Source: Soonwooa sp032062245 (lineage in GTDB: Bacteria > Bacteroidota > Bacteroidia > Flavobacteriales > Weeksellaceae). From it: a stretch of 64,000 nt of DNA. Each line of letters begins with the position of its first letter. Within the stretch, counting starts at the first letter, position 1. Positions 26,834-35,750 of this stretch are shown here, piece after piece. The position numbers and the translations under genes are program-made. Location of the stretch: positions 1 through 64,000 of the forward strand of contig NZ_DAMBQF010000007.1 of the NCBI RefSeq assembly GCF_032062245.1. The letters are read 5' to 3'. Under the pieces are notes generated by a model, which ran no database searches, was not told the origin of the DNA, and was given only the letters and a program-made list of their open reading frames with translations.

Positions 26834-26931
26834 TTTGGGCGCCTTTTCCGCGCTCCGTTCCCGCTATTTTGCTCCGCTGCGCTCCACAAAATGAGCTCCA
26901 CTCAGCTCGGGGCGCAGATTCTGCCCCGAAA
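26834..26931. repeat. GC-rich palindromic element, probable dispersed repeat
   Basis: About 100 bases of high GC in an otherwise AT-rich gap. It contains CTCCGCTGCGCTCCAC, GAGCTCCACTCAGCTC, and a terminal hairpin TCGGGGC (26907-26913) with GCCCCGA (26923-26929). From memory, very similar blocks beginning GGGCGCC and ending GGGGCG are common between genes in Chryseobacterium-group genomes. It lies between the AhpD-like pseudogene and the SDR gene. Confidence 0.55.
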
Positions 26932-27012
26932 CACTATTTGTCGAATAATAGAAATCCTCACAGATCGAAGAAATATTCATAACTTTAAACTTCAAAATTA
27001 TAAATACATTTT

Positions 27013-27891
27013 ATGAATTATGCAGAACCAATGCTTCGCGAAGACGCATTAAAAGATAAAGTTGCCATCGTTACAGGTGGTGGAAGTGGTTTAGGAAAAG
27101 CCATGACCAAATATTTCCTACAATTAGGAGCTAAGGTTGTAATAACATCTCGTAACCTTGAAAAACTTCAAAACACAGCAAAAGAACTCGAAGCCGAAAC
27201 TGGCGGAAAAGTCCTTGCAGTTGCTTGCGATGTTAGAAATTACGATGAGGTCGAAGCAATGAAAGAAGCAGCGCTAAAAGAATTTGGCAAGATTGATATT
27301 TTGCTTAACAATGCGGCGGGTAACTTTATCAGTCCAACTGAAAGACTTTCTGCAAATGCATTTGACACGATTATCGACATCGTTTTGAAAGGTTCCAAAA
27401 ACTGTACACTTTCTATCGGGAAACACTGGATCGATTCTAAAACTAAAGGAACTGTTCTTAATATTGTAACGACTTATGCGTGGACTGGTTCGGCTTATGT
27501 TGTTCCGTCAGCTACTGCAAAAGCAGGAGTTTTGGCGATGACAAGAAGTTTGGCAGTTGAGTGGGCAAAATACGGAATCCGTAGTAATGCCATCGCGCCA
27601 GGACCATTCCCGACCAAAGGTGCTTGGGATAGATTGCTTCCGGGAGATTTACAAGAGAAATTCGATATGACCAAAAAAGTACCATTGCGTCGCGTTGGCG
27701 ATCATCAAGAATTAGCGAATTTAGCTGCTTATCTAGTTTCAGATTTTTCGGCTTATGTTAATGGCGAAGTTATTACTATCGACGGCGGCGAGTGGTTGCA
27801 AGGCGCAGGACAATTTAATATGCTCGACCAAATCCCAACAGAAATGTGGGATATGCTAGAAGCGATGATCAAAGCTAAAAAGAACGGATAA
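27013..27891 (+). CDS. 2,4-dienoyl-CoA reductase-like SDR
   Basis: Short-chain dehydrogenase using NADPH, probably reducing 2,4-dienoyl-CoA during beta-oxidation of unsaturated fatty acids. The dinucleotide motif is TGGGSGLG at 21-28 and LNNAAGNF follows. The usual YxxxK catalytic Tyr is absent: the sequence reads VVPSATAKAG, as in mammalian mitochondrial DECR1, where the equivalent region is VVPSASAKAG. The stretch RSLAVEWAKYGIRSNAIAPGP and the C-terminal IDGGEWLQGAGQFN also follow DECR1. It stands alone behind the GC-rich repeat and is followed by a terminator. Confidence 0.86.
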   Translation: MNYAEPMLREDALKDKVAIVTGGGSGLGKAMTKYFLQLGAKVVITSRNLEKLQNTAKELEAETGGKVLAVACDVRNYDEVEAMKEAALKEFGKIDILLNNAAGNFISPTERLSANAFDTIIDIVLKGSKNCTLSIGKHWIDSKTKGTVLNIVTTYAWTGSAYVVPSATAKAGVLAMTRSLAVEWAKYGIRSNAIAPGPFPTKGAWDRLLPGDLQEKFDMTKKVPLRRVGDHQELANLAAYLVSDFSAYVNGEVITIDGGEWLQGAGQFNMLDQIPTEMWDMLEAMIKAKKNG

Positions 27892-27914
27892 TTTAGGTTT
27901 CTAAAATAAAAATA

Positions 27915-27946
27915 AAAACTTCTTCAGAAATGGAGAAGTTTTTTAT
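27915..27946 (+). terminator. Terminator of the SDR gene
   Basis: AAAACTTCT (27915-27923) pairs with AGAAGTTTT (27934-27942), followed by TTTT. Confidence 0.8.
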
Positions 27947-28015
27947 TTATAACTTTGCTAGAGGTCGTTCTTGTAACAATCATAAGTTTTAATCAACCAA
28001 TTTTAAAATATTTTA

Positions 28016-30217
28016 ATGAAAATTAAATTTTTATCAAGCATTGCAATCGCGGCGACATTTCTGTTTAGCGCAAATGTTTTGGCTCAACAAAGTGGGAATT
28101 ACGATTATAAAGATGTTTTTAAAGAACCTTTCTATACAACAAACGGCACCGAATTCCGTTCAGCAAGCGGGCAACCGGGACCTAAATATTGGCAACAAGC
28201 GGTTAACTATAATCTGAATATTACTTTAGATGATACGCAGAATAAATTTACTGGTTCGGCAGAAGTTTCTTATACCAACAATAGTCCTGATGCTCTGAAA
28301 TTTATTTGGTTTCAATTGGATCAAAATTTATTTAAAAAAGATTCTCGTGGAAGTTCGATGATTCCGACAACTAATTCGAGATACGGTTCTAGTAGTTCTA
28401 CTTTTGATGGAGGTTATACGATTAAATCTGTTAAAGTGGACGGGAAGGACGCTAAATACACGATTAACGATGCGCAAATGCAAGTTGATTTCCCAAAAGA
28501 ATTAAAAGCTAATGGAGGTAACGCTAAAATTACTATTGAATATTCTTTTATTTCGCCAGAAAATGGTGCGGACAGAATGGGCGTTTTACAAACTAAAAAC
28601 GGTAAAATTTTCACAATTGCGCAGTGGTATCCGCGTGTTGCAGTGTATGATGATCTTAGAGGTTGGAACACAATACCATATCTTGGGCCGTCTGAATTTT
28701 ATTTAGAATACGGAAATTTTGATGTTAGTATCACGGCACCTAATAATCTTTATGTTGTTGGTTCTGGTGAATTATTAAATCAAAAAGATGTATACACTGC
28801 CGAACAAAATAAAAAATGGAACGAAGCAGCAAATAGCGAAAAGACGGTGACAATTCGTTCGGCGGCGGAAGCAAATACGGCTACGAAAAGTACAGGAACA
28901 AAAACTTGGAAATTCAAAATGAACCAAAGTCGCGATTTTGCATTTGCGGCGTCTTCGGCGTTTATTTTGGATGCAGCGAGAATCAACTTGCCATCGGGAA
29001 AAAAATCCCTAGCAATTTCGGCTTATCCAGTAGAAAGTGATGGTCAGGATGCTTGGTCGCGTTCGACAGAATATACAAAAGCTTCTATAGAACATTATTC
29101 TAAACAGTGGTTTGAGTTTCCTTATCCGGCTGCGGTTAACGTTGCAGGGATTACCAACGGTATGGAATATCCAGGGATTGTTTTCTGTGAATATACCGCA
29201 AAGGGGAGTAATCTTTGGGGTGTGACCGATCACGAGTTTGGTCATACTTGGTTTCCGATGATTGTTGGTTCTAACGAGCGTAAACATGGTTGGATGGACG
29301 AAGGTTTCAACACATTTATTAATGACCTTTCGACGCAAGCGTTTAATAAAGGAGAATATTACAAAAACCCGAGTATTAGAAATATGACAAATTTCTTGTT
29401 TAATGAACGTCTAGAACCAGTTGATACTGCGCCAGATAATATGCGAGAAGCAAGTATTGGGGCATTGCTTTACTATAAGCCAGGTGCAGCGTTAAAGGTT
29501 TTGCGTGATAATGTTTTGGGTGCCGAACGTTTTGATAAAGCTTTTAGAGAATATGTTGATCGTTGGGCGTTTAAACATCCTGCGCCAGACGATTTCTACA
29601 GAACGATGGAGAATGTTGCTGGTGAAGATTTGGGTTGGTTCTGGAGAAGCTGGATCCAGAATAATTGGAAGTTGGATCAAGCGATTACCAATGTTAAATA
29701 TGTAAATAACGATGCTGCGCAAGGGGCAATGATTTCGATTTCTAATTTAGAAAAAATGGCGATGCCTGTTACGATGGAAGTCAAGTATAAAGACGGAACG
29801 ACTCAAGCAGTTAATCTGCCAGTTGATGTTTGGAGAAGAAATACAGAATGGACTTTCAAAGCGCCAACAACCAAAGAAATAACGTTGGTAAGCCTTGATC
29901 CTAAAGGAAATCTTCCAGATGTTAATCTGTCAAATAATGTTTTTAAAATGGATGCTGCAAAAGCTACCGAAAAAATAAATATTAGTGATTACACTGGCTC
30001 TTTTAGCAGTAAACAAGTTCCTGTTAAGTTTGTGTTATCAGCTGACGGTGGAAATTTAATGGCAAAATTGGGAGATCAACCTGCGTTTCCGTTAAGTTAT
30101 AATGGCGACAATGTTTTTGTTTTTGAAATGGCAGAAATTAGTTTCAAATTTGCAAAAGACAAGAAGAGTTTTGACATAACGCAAGCCGGCCACACATTGA
30201 CGTTTACAAAGAATTAA
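28016..30217 (+). CDS. Exported M1-family metallopeptidase (aminopeptidase N-like)
   Basis: A 733-residue secreted zinc peptidase: signal peptide (1 to about 23), the N-terminal beta domain, a GMEY motif (in NGMEYPGIVF) replacing the GxMEN exopeptidase motif, then HEFGH near residue 405 with the third ligand Glu in WMDEGFNTF. The C-terminal 130 residues are a beta-sandwich. The paralogue at 32109-33971 shares the layout. TAACTTTG at 27950-27957 is a plausible -7 promoter element. It is followed by a terminator at 30237. Confidence 0.88.
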   Translation: MKIKFLSSIAIAATFLFSANVLAQQSGNYDYKDVFKEPFYTTNGTEFRSASGQPGPKYWQQAVNYNLNITLDDTQNKFTGSAEVSYTNNSPDALKFIWFQLDQNLFKKDSRGSSMIPTTNSRYGSSSSTFDGGYTIKSVKVDGKDAKYTINDAQMQVDFPKELKANGGNAKITIEYSFISPENGADRMGVLQTKNGKIFTIAQWYPRVAVYDDLRGWNTIPYLGPSEFYLEYGNFDVSITAPNNLYVVGSGELLNQKDVYTAEQNKKWNEAANSEKTVTIRSAAEANTATKSTGTKTWKFKMNQSRDFAFAASSAFILDAARINLPSGKKSLAISAYPVESDGQDAWSRSTEYTKASIEHYSKQWFEFPYPAAVNVAGITNGMEYPGIVFCEYTAKGSNLWGVTDHEFGHTWFPMIVGSNERKHGWMDEGFNTFINDLSTQAFNKGEYYKNPSIRNMTNFLFNERLEPVDTAPDNMREASIGALLYYKPGAALKVLRDNVLGAERFDKAFREYVDRWAFKHPAPDDFYRTMENVAGEDLGWFWRSWIQNNWKLDQAITNVKYVNNDAAQGAMISISNLEKMAMPVTMEVKYKDGTTQAVNLPVDVWRRNTEWTFKAPTTKEITLVSLDPKGNLPDVNLSNNVFKMDAAKATEKINISDYTGSFSSKQVPVKFVLSADGGNLMAKLGDQPAFPLSYNGDNVFVFEMAEISFKFAKDKKSFDITQAGHTLTFTKN

Positions 30218-30236
30218 GTTTATTAGATTAAACACT

Positions 30237-30268
30237 TTTTAAAGGCAGTTTCGGCTGTCTTTTTTTAT
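30237..30268 (+). terminator. Terminator after the first M1 peptidase
   Basis: AAAGGCAG (30241-30248) pairs with CTGTCTTT (30254-30261; one G-U), followed by a T run. Confidence 0.75.
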
Positions 30269-30385
30269 TTTCTATAACAATAAACGAAAGAATGTTAAAA
30301 CTAAACCTGTAAGTTTCGGAATTCTAAACCTTGAAATTACGTATCTTTATAACTTGTTAAATGCGCAATATTTTTGATTTTGTAA

Positions 30386-31096
30386 ATGAATATTTTAGAC
30401 CTTGTAATTTTTGATCGAGAACAAGTTACCTTGGACGATGTTGTTCTGAAAGAAGCTAATAGAGACGAACTTCTTCAACTTCTAAAAGAATATAAATACA
30501 TCGACGAACTCCGAAAATACAATCTTCCTGTCAATAACAAATTGCTCTTGTCTGGACATTCTGGTTGTGGCAAAACGATGACGGCGAAAGCAATTGCAAC
30601 GCAACTTAACAAGCCTTTGATGATTCTTGACCTCAGCACTTTTGTGTCTGCCAGAATTGGTGAAACGGCAAAAAATCTAAAACTCGTTTTTGAAAAAGCT
30701 GAACGCGACAAAGCGGTTTTATTTTTGGATGAGTTCGATCATTTAGGAAAATCTCGCGGCAACGACGATCACGATGTTGGGGAAATGCGACGATTGGTGA
30801 ATGCGATGATACAGTTGGTGGATAATTTTCCAGACAAAGCACTTTTGATAGCTGCGACCAATCATCCCGAGATTATTGATATTGCTTTATTAAGACGATT
30901 CCAAATTAAAATTTCGTACAAAATGCCAAACGATGAGGTTTTGGATAAATTTTATGATAAGCTTTTGATGGACTTTCCGAACGAGTTACAAGATTTTGAT
31001 AAAAAATATCGCTTATCCTTTGCAGAAGCTAAAGATTATGCTTTTACAAAAATGAAATCGAATCTTATAAAATCTCTCGAAGAAAAAGATATTTAA
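30386..31096 (+). CDS. Short AAA+ ATPase
   Basis: A 236-residue single-domain AAA+ ATPase. Walker A is GHSGCGKT at residues 57-64, Walker B is AVLFLDEFDHLG near 108, sensor 1 is LIAATNHPE, and RRFQIKISY holds the arginine finger region. It lacks extra domains, so it resembles the short ATP-dependent chaperone-like proteins found beside proteases or toxins. Here it stands alone between an M1 peptidase gene and a ruined T9SS cargo gene. No partner is obvious. Confidence 0.78.
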   Translation: MNILDLVIFDREQVTLDDVVLKEANRDELLQLLKEYKYIDELRKYNLPVNNKLLLSGHSGCGKTMTAKAIATQLNKPLMILDLSTFVSARIGETAKNLKLVFEKAERDKAVLFLDEFDHLGKSRGNDDHDVGEMRRLVNAMIQLVDNFPDKALLIAATNHPEIIDIALLRRFQIKISYKMPNDEVLDKFYDKLLMDFPNELQDFDKKYRLSFAEAKDYAFTKMKSNLIKSLEEKDI

Positions 31097-31102
31097 TATT
31101 AA

Positions 31103-31134
31103 AAGAAAGGCTATCAAATCTGATAGCCTTTCTT
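31103..31134. terminator. Bidirectional terminator
   Basis: Perfect stem AAGAAAGGCTATCA (31103-31116) with TGATAGCCTTTCTT (31121-31134), with A and T runs either side. Confidence 0.85.
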
Positions 31135-31139
31135 ATTTG

Positions 31140-31788
31140 TTATTTCTTAATAAACTTGCTGCTTGCTGCACTTCCGTCCGTTAAGATTTGTTTTACAATG
31201 TAAGTTCCTTTCGCAAGTTTTCTTACATTGATTTCTTTGTCTGTTGTTGAGATTACAATCTGTCCCGCAGTATTGTAGATTTCTGTTCTTGAAACTTTAT
31301 CCGCATTTTTGAAGTTGATAAGATCGGTTGCAGGATTTGGGAAAATATTGACATTAGCTGTCGAAAATACTTCTGTTGTTCCATAATATTATCTCCGTAG
31401 ACGATAATATTTTGACCATTTGTCTTTTCTACATATGGATGAGGTTCACCAGATAACATCTCGTATAATATGTTAACAGGTGTCCAGTCATTAAATCCCA
31501 TGCCTAAAAAATTGTTTTCATCAATTACATAAGAATCGTTCTAATATTGTAATGATGAAAGTCTTGTCCAGGTTTTTTCGGATTCTACAAATTTACCATC
31601 TAGATTTTACTTAAGAGCAATTGCGTTCCATTAGTTTTATTAGCCTCCAAGTTAAAGGGAGAATTCTGAGAAAAACTTCTTTTCTGCGGAGCATTGCTGG
31701 TGCGGAAGATTCTTTTAGACTGTGCGTTTGCACTTCATAATGCCAATACACATGCTAAGGCATAGAATTTTGTTGTCATATATTTCAT
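31140..31788 (-). pseudogene. Remnant of a secreted T9SS cargo protein
   Basis: The 3' 250 bases encode an intact C-terminal sorting domain: STANVNIFPNPATDLINF, then SRTEIYNTAGQIVIST and KLAKGTYIVK, ending SSKFIKK. The 5' end (ATG at 31788) gives a signal peptide MKYMTTKFYALACVLAL with TGA as codon 18 in place of probable Trp, then SANAQSKRIF. The middle has further stops and at least two frame changes: the fragment GMGFNDWTPVNILYEML is in one frame and TTEVFSTANV in another. Only about 216 codons remain, so most of the cargo region seems deleted. Confidence 0.85.
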
Positions 31789-32108
31789 TTTTAAGTTAGG
31801 TTCCTTTTTATTTTTCTTGATTTATTTTAAAAGTTTGTTAATGTTATTAGCTTTAATCGTCTTTTGTCAAAATAAAATTAACGGCGCTAAATATATTGTA
31901 AATTCACGAAAAACTATTTTTTATTTGATAAATTTTCATTAAAAAATTAATTTAATTAATAATAAACTTGTTTGACAGCTGTTTTTACAACAGTATTTAA
32001 TGTTAATTGGTTTTAAAAAGCGCAAAATTATATTAGTAAACCATATTATTTGTTCTGATTTTTAAGCTTATAAAAAATCTTATTTTTGTTACTTGATAAA
32101 TAGATTTT
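31789..32108 (+). promoter_or_regulatory. AT-rich upstream region of the second M1 peptidase
   Basis: No gene of useful length is seen in these 320 bases. The only supported signal is TATTTTTG at 32081-32088, a match to TAnnTTTG 20 bases before the ATG. The rest is AT-rich leader. Confidence 0.4.
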
Positions 32109-33971
32109 ATGAAGAAGTTAATTAGCAGTTTTGCAGTTGTTGCCATGCTGTGGCAAGTTTCGGCACAAGAACTTTACATGCCTAGAAATATTAAGAAAGC
32201 TTACGAAAAAGGAACTCGTGATGTTTCTGGGAAGCCTGGGAAGAACTATTGGCAAAACAAAGGCGTTTACGATATTAAAATAAAAGTAAATGCCGATACT
32301 AAAATCGTATCGGGTTCGGAGACGATTTCGTATTCTAATAACAGTCCAGATGAGCTGAAAACTTTAGCAATTCGATTTGTTAATAATGTTCATAAACCGC
32401 AATCGCCACGTGCTGGTTACGTTTCTAAAGATTATCTAAGCGATGGACTTACTATAAAATTATTAATTATAAATGGTGAAAAATATGATCTAAGCTCGGA
32501 TTTTGGAACAGTGACTTCTGTTAAATTAAATAAAGCATTGGCTGCAAATTCTAAATCCGAAATAAAAATCGACTGGGAATATCCGCTATCTGTTGAAAGT
32601 GGAAGAGAAGGACAAATCGATCCTAACACATTTTATGTTGCTTATTCTTATCCGCGAATTTCGGTGTATGATGATTACAATGGTTGGGATATGTTGGCGC
32701 ACTCGGATAGACAAGAGTTTTACAATGATTTTAATGATTATAGTTTTGAGATCTCTGCCCCTAAAAATTATGTTGTTTGGTCAACGGGAGAATTTTTAAA
32801 TCCAGAAGAAGTTCTTCAAAAAACATTTTTAAAACGTTATCAAGAATCTCTTAAATCTGACAAAATTATCCATGTTGCCAACGAGTCTGAGATGAAGTCA
32901 GGTTTGGTAACTAAGCAAAATGATTGGAATGTTTGGAAGTTCAAAGCCAATCATATTCCAGATTTTACATTTGCATTGAGTAATCATTATGTATGGGATG
33001 CATCGAGCGTCAAGCTAAAGTCAAAACGCGTCAGTGTGCAAGCTGGTTATAAAGTTGGCGCTAAAGATTTTGAACAATATACAGGTTGGATGCGTTACAA
33101 CATCGATTGGTTTTCCAAAAACTGGCCAGGTGTCGAATATCCGTACAATGCAATGACGGCGATACAAGGTTACGCTGATATGGAATATCCGATGATGATT
33201 AATGACACCAGTATTCCTGATGATTTTCAAGATGCCAGGTTGACAGCCGATCACGAGATTGCGCATACTTATTTCCCTTTTTACATGGGAATTAACGAAA
33301 CGCGTTATGCATTTATGGACGAAGGTTGGGCAACGACTTTAGAATATCTCATCGGGATCGATCATTCTGGAAAAGAAGCAGCTGAAAAGTTTTTTAAAAA
33401 TTTTCGTGTAAAACGTTGGATTAACGATCCTTCGACAGAGCAAGATCAACCATTAATTTCGTTGACGTCACAACTTTCAGGTTCTGGTTACGGGACAAAC
33501 GCTTATGTTAAATCGGCGATGTCCTATCTAGCGCTGAAAGATTATTTGGGTGATGTGTTATTTAAGAAAGCATTGCATCATTATATGGACAATTGGAATG
33601 GGAAGCATCCAATTCCGTGGGATTATTTTAACTCGATGAATGCAGGTTCTGGCAAGAATCTTAATTGGTTTTGGAACAATTGGTTTTACAGCAATTACTA
33701 TATTGATTTAAAAATTAATTCGGTTTTTCAAAATAATAACTCGATTGCTTTAACGATTGACAATGTTGGTGGATTTGCGATTCCGTTCGACGTGCTTTTA
33801 AAATTTGATGATAACACAACAGAATCAAAACACTACACGCCTGAGGTTTGGGAGAAAAATCAAAAACAGTTGCTTTTAAATATTCCGTCCAATAAAAAAG
33901 TAAAATCTATAGAATTGGATGTCGGTCTTTTTATGGACTACACACCAATAGATAACCAAAAGACATTATAA
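32109..33971 (+). CDS. Second exported M1-family metallopeptidase
   Basis: A 620-residue paralogue of the peptidase at 28016. It shares the opening pattern (signal peptide, GKPGKNYWQNKGVYDIKIKV, ETISYSNNSPDELK), a DMEYP motif, and the zinc site HEIAH near residue 381 with Glu in FMDEGWATTLE. It lacks about 110 residues of the longer paralogue, mainly at the C-terminus. A single duplication with later divergence is likely. The intervening AAA+ ATPase and pseudogene break any operon between the two. Confidence 0.86.
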   Translation: MKKLISSFAVVAMLWQVSAQELYMPRNIKKAYEKGTRDVSGKPGKNYWQNKGVYDIKIKVNADTKIVSGSETISYSNNSPDELKTLAIRFVNNVHKPQSPRAGYVSKDYLSDGLTIKLLIINGEKYDLSSDFGTVTSVKLNKALAANSKSEIKIDWEYPLSVESGREGQIDPNTFYVAYSYPRISVYDDYNGWDMLAHSDRQEFYNDFNDYSFEISAPKNYVVWSTGEFLNPEEVLQKTFLKRYQESLKSDKIIHVANESEMKSGLVTKQNDWNVWKFKANHIPDFTFALSNHYVWDASSVKLKSKRVSVQAGYKVGAKDFEQYTGWMRYNIDWFSKNWPGVEYPYNAMTAIQGYADMEYPMMINDTSIPDDFQDARLTADHEIAHTYFPFYMGINETRYAFMDEGWATTLEYLIGIDHSGKEAAEKFFKNFRVKRWINDPSTEQDQPLISLTSQLSGSGYGTNAYVKSAMSYLALKDYLGDVLFKKALHHYMDNWNGKHPIPWDYFNSMNAGSGKNLNWFWNNWFYSNYYIDLKINSVFQNNNSIALTIDNVGGFAIPFDVLLKFDDNTTESKHYTPEVWEKNQKQLLLNIPSNKKVKSIELDVGLFMDYTPIDNQKTL

Positions 33972-33993
33972 GTTTCTAAATTAAATTTAATCT

Positions 33994-34033
33994 AAAAAAA
34001 AACGCACTTATTAACTTTAAGTGCGTTTTTTAT
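33994..34033. terminator. Bidirectional terminator between the M1 peptidase and PAP2 genes
   Basis: ACGCACTTA (34002-34010) pairs with TAAGTGCGT (34018-34026), preceded by an A run and followed by TTTTT. Confidence 0.85.
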
Positions 34034-34034
34034 T

Positions 34035-35405
34035 TTAAAAATAAGCCGTTAGCTTTAGTCCTAAACTCAGGTAAGAAATGTTTTCTTGAGCCGAAGCATT
34101 ATTAAGTTCTTGCGCCATTTCTATCTCGTCAAGCACGGGCTCTTCAAATTTATATGTAATTTTTGAAGACGTACGATAATAGTCTGCATAAGCTGTTATT
34201 CCTAATTCATCACAAAATTTATACGTTAAATCGAGACCAGTCCCGATGCGCAAAGCATTGGATGGGATATAACTTGCAAGATGTAATTTTTGTTGCGTTG
34301 GGCTTTCATCCATATCATCAAATTCTGCAAATATTTTTCCAGTCGCTGCTTTAGAATAACCAACATTTGCTTTTAACCTTAACTGCAAATCTTTTGTAAT
34401 GTCATGAGCGAAGTATGGTCCAACAGAAACATTGAGTAAACCAATTGACTCTGTAGCGATATTTAGATTTTGTAAATCGGGATCGTCAGTCGGTAGTTTA
34501 ACAGACCGAACAGGAAAGGTGTTAAAAGAAAACTCTCCTCCCACGCCCCAACTTGTACTGAAGAAGTAAGCACCTTCTAATCCTCCTTCGAAACCGACAG
34601 TTTTCTTTTGGCTAAGGCCAGATTGTTTTAAAAAGTTAGTTGTTGCGATGGACGCTCCAGATTTTAATGCTAAAAAAGAAGGGTTTTCATCTCCTTGTAT
34701 ATGACTCAAAATTCCAATATTATCACCATCATTTTTATAAAATTTATTAATGAAAAAATAACCCAACTCTGTAGATAATATTCCAATGCCAGCGCCAGTC
34801 AGTATATCTGGTAACCAATGTCTGTTATTAAAACTACGTCCAAGACCTGTAAAAGTTGCTGCGCTATAACCGGCTATACTGTAAGCAGGATTAACCAAGC
34901 CATATTCTTTATGTAAAAAAGTTGCATTCGTAAAAGCCATGGCGGTATGACCTGACGGAAACGAATTGTTTTTTGATGCATCTGGGCGCTCGACCTTTGC
35001 AGTGTATTTGATGGTATTGACAAGAATGCCCATTATTGCTAAACTTGTAGCGTATGAAAGCGTTGCGCGGCCAAGATTATTCCGTCCTTTAACGCCTGCT
35101 AATTTTAGTCCATATACAGTTACTGCTGGTGCGTATTGTAAATAATCATCATAAGGAACTTTGAAGTTGGGAAGATAACGGTTTCGATATTCTCTTATAC
35201 TTTCGCGTTGGTTCCAAGTCGCTGCTGAAGCCACAAATAGAATACTCGGCGCGACAGATCGTTTTACCCAAGGATTTTGAAAAAATGTTTTTTGAGAATT
35301 ATTAAATTCAGAAAGTTTTTGGTTTTGTGTACTGATGCTGTCTTTAGTTTGAGCGTTGTACAGCAAGCAACTACAAAAGCTAATAAGATTTATTGCTTTT
35401 CTCAT
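34035..35405 (-). CDS. PAP2-family phosphatase fused to an outer-membrane beta-barrel
   Basis: A 456-residue exported protein. Residues 1-19 are a signal peptide. The PAP2 acid phosphatase motifs follow in order: KYTAKVERPD, PSGHTAMAF and GRSFNNRHWLPDIL, including the catalytic His residues. From about residue 245 to the end the sequence alternates Gly/aromatic strands (GVGGEFSFNTF, LLNVSVGPYFAHD, and a C-terminal SYLSLGLKLTAYF ending in Phe), an outer-membrane barrel. PAP2 enzymes act on lipid phosphates such as undecaprenyl pyrophosphate or lipid A; the substrate here is not shown by the sequence. Confidence 0.84.
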   Translation of the reverse strand: MRKAINLISFCSCLLYNAQTKDSISTQNQKLSEFNNSQKTFFQNPWVKRSVAPSILFVASAATWNQRESIREYRNRYLPNFKVPYDDYLQYAPAVTVYGLKLAGVKGRNNLGRATLSYATSLAIMGILVNTIKYTAKVERPDASKNNSFPSGHTAMAFTNATFLHKEYGLVNPAYSIAGYSAATFTGLGRSFNNRHWLPDILTGAGIGILSTELGYFFINKFYKNDGDNIGILSHIQGDENPSFLALKSGASIATTNFLKQSGLSQKKTVGFEGGLEGAYFFSTSWGVGGEFSFNTFPVRSVKLPTDDPDLQNLNIATESIGLLNVSVGPYFAHDITKDLQLRLKANVGYSKAATGKIFAEFDDMDESPTQQKLHLASYIPSNALRIGTGLDLTYKFCDELGITAYADYYRTSSKITYKFEEPVLDEIEMAQELNNASAQENISYLSLGLKLTAYF

Positions 35406-35750
35406 GGTTTTCTAGGTTTTAGTTTTTTGCGTAATTTGAAATTAAATGCTATTAGAAATAATTTAACTTCAAAGCTTTTTTTAGTTTTTCCAAATTTAAT
35501 AAAAAAATAAAAATATAGCTTTGAAAATTTCAAAACTCTTTTTGATCATTTGATTTGAAAAAAATATAACCTCAAATTATGTTTTCTGCTATCTATAAAA
35601 AAAAACATTTTTAATAGAAATAGTCAACATGTATTTTTTCGCGGTGATTCTTAATAATAGAAAATTGAGTGTAAATAGAGGAGTTTGTATATTAAATGAT
35701 AAATTTGCGGCTATTATTCAAACGGTTAATTTTAAATAAAATATTTTCAA
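35406..35750 (+). promoter_or_regulatory. AT-rich divergent intergenic region; FKBP -7 element
   Basis: 345 bases with no credible gene, between the divergent PAP2-barrel and FKBP genes. TAAATTTG at 35700-35707 matches TAnnTTTG and lies 44 bases before the FKBP start; I could not place a TTG at the usual distance. No palindrome or small ORF stands out. Confidence 0.4.

Noticed and set aside
28414..29722. Several minus-strand ORFs of 68-109 codons
   Set aside because: All lie opposite the M1 peptidase and have low-complexity, unrecognisable sequence.
21920..31788. Stop-codon reassignment or selenocysteine to explain the in-frame stops
   Set aside because: TAA, TAG and TGA are all involved, the other genes in the window end at normal stops, and the alpha-2-macroglobulin gene also has frameshifts and a deletion. 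Simple decay is enough.
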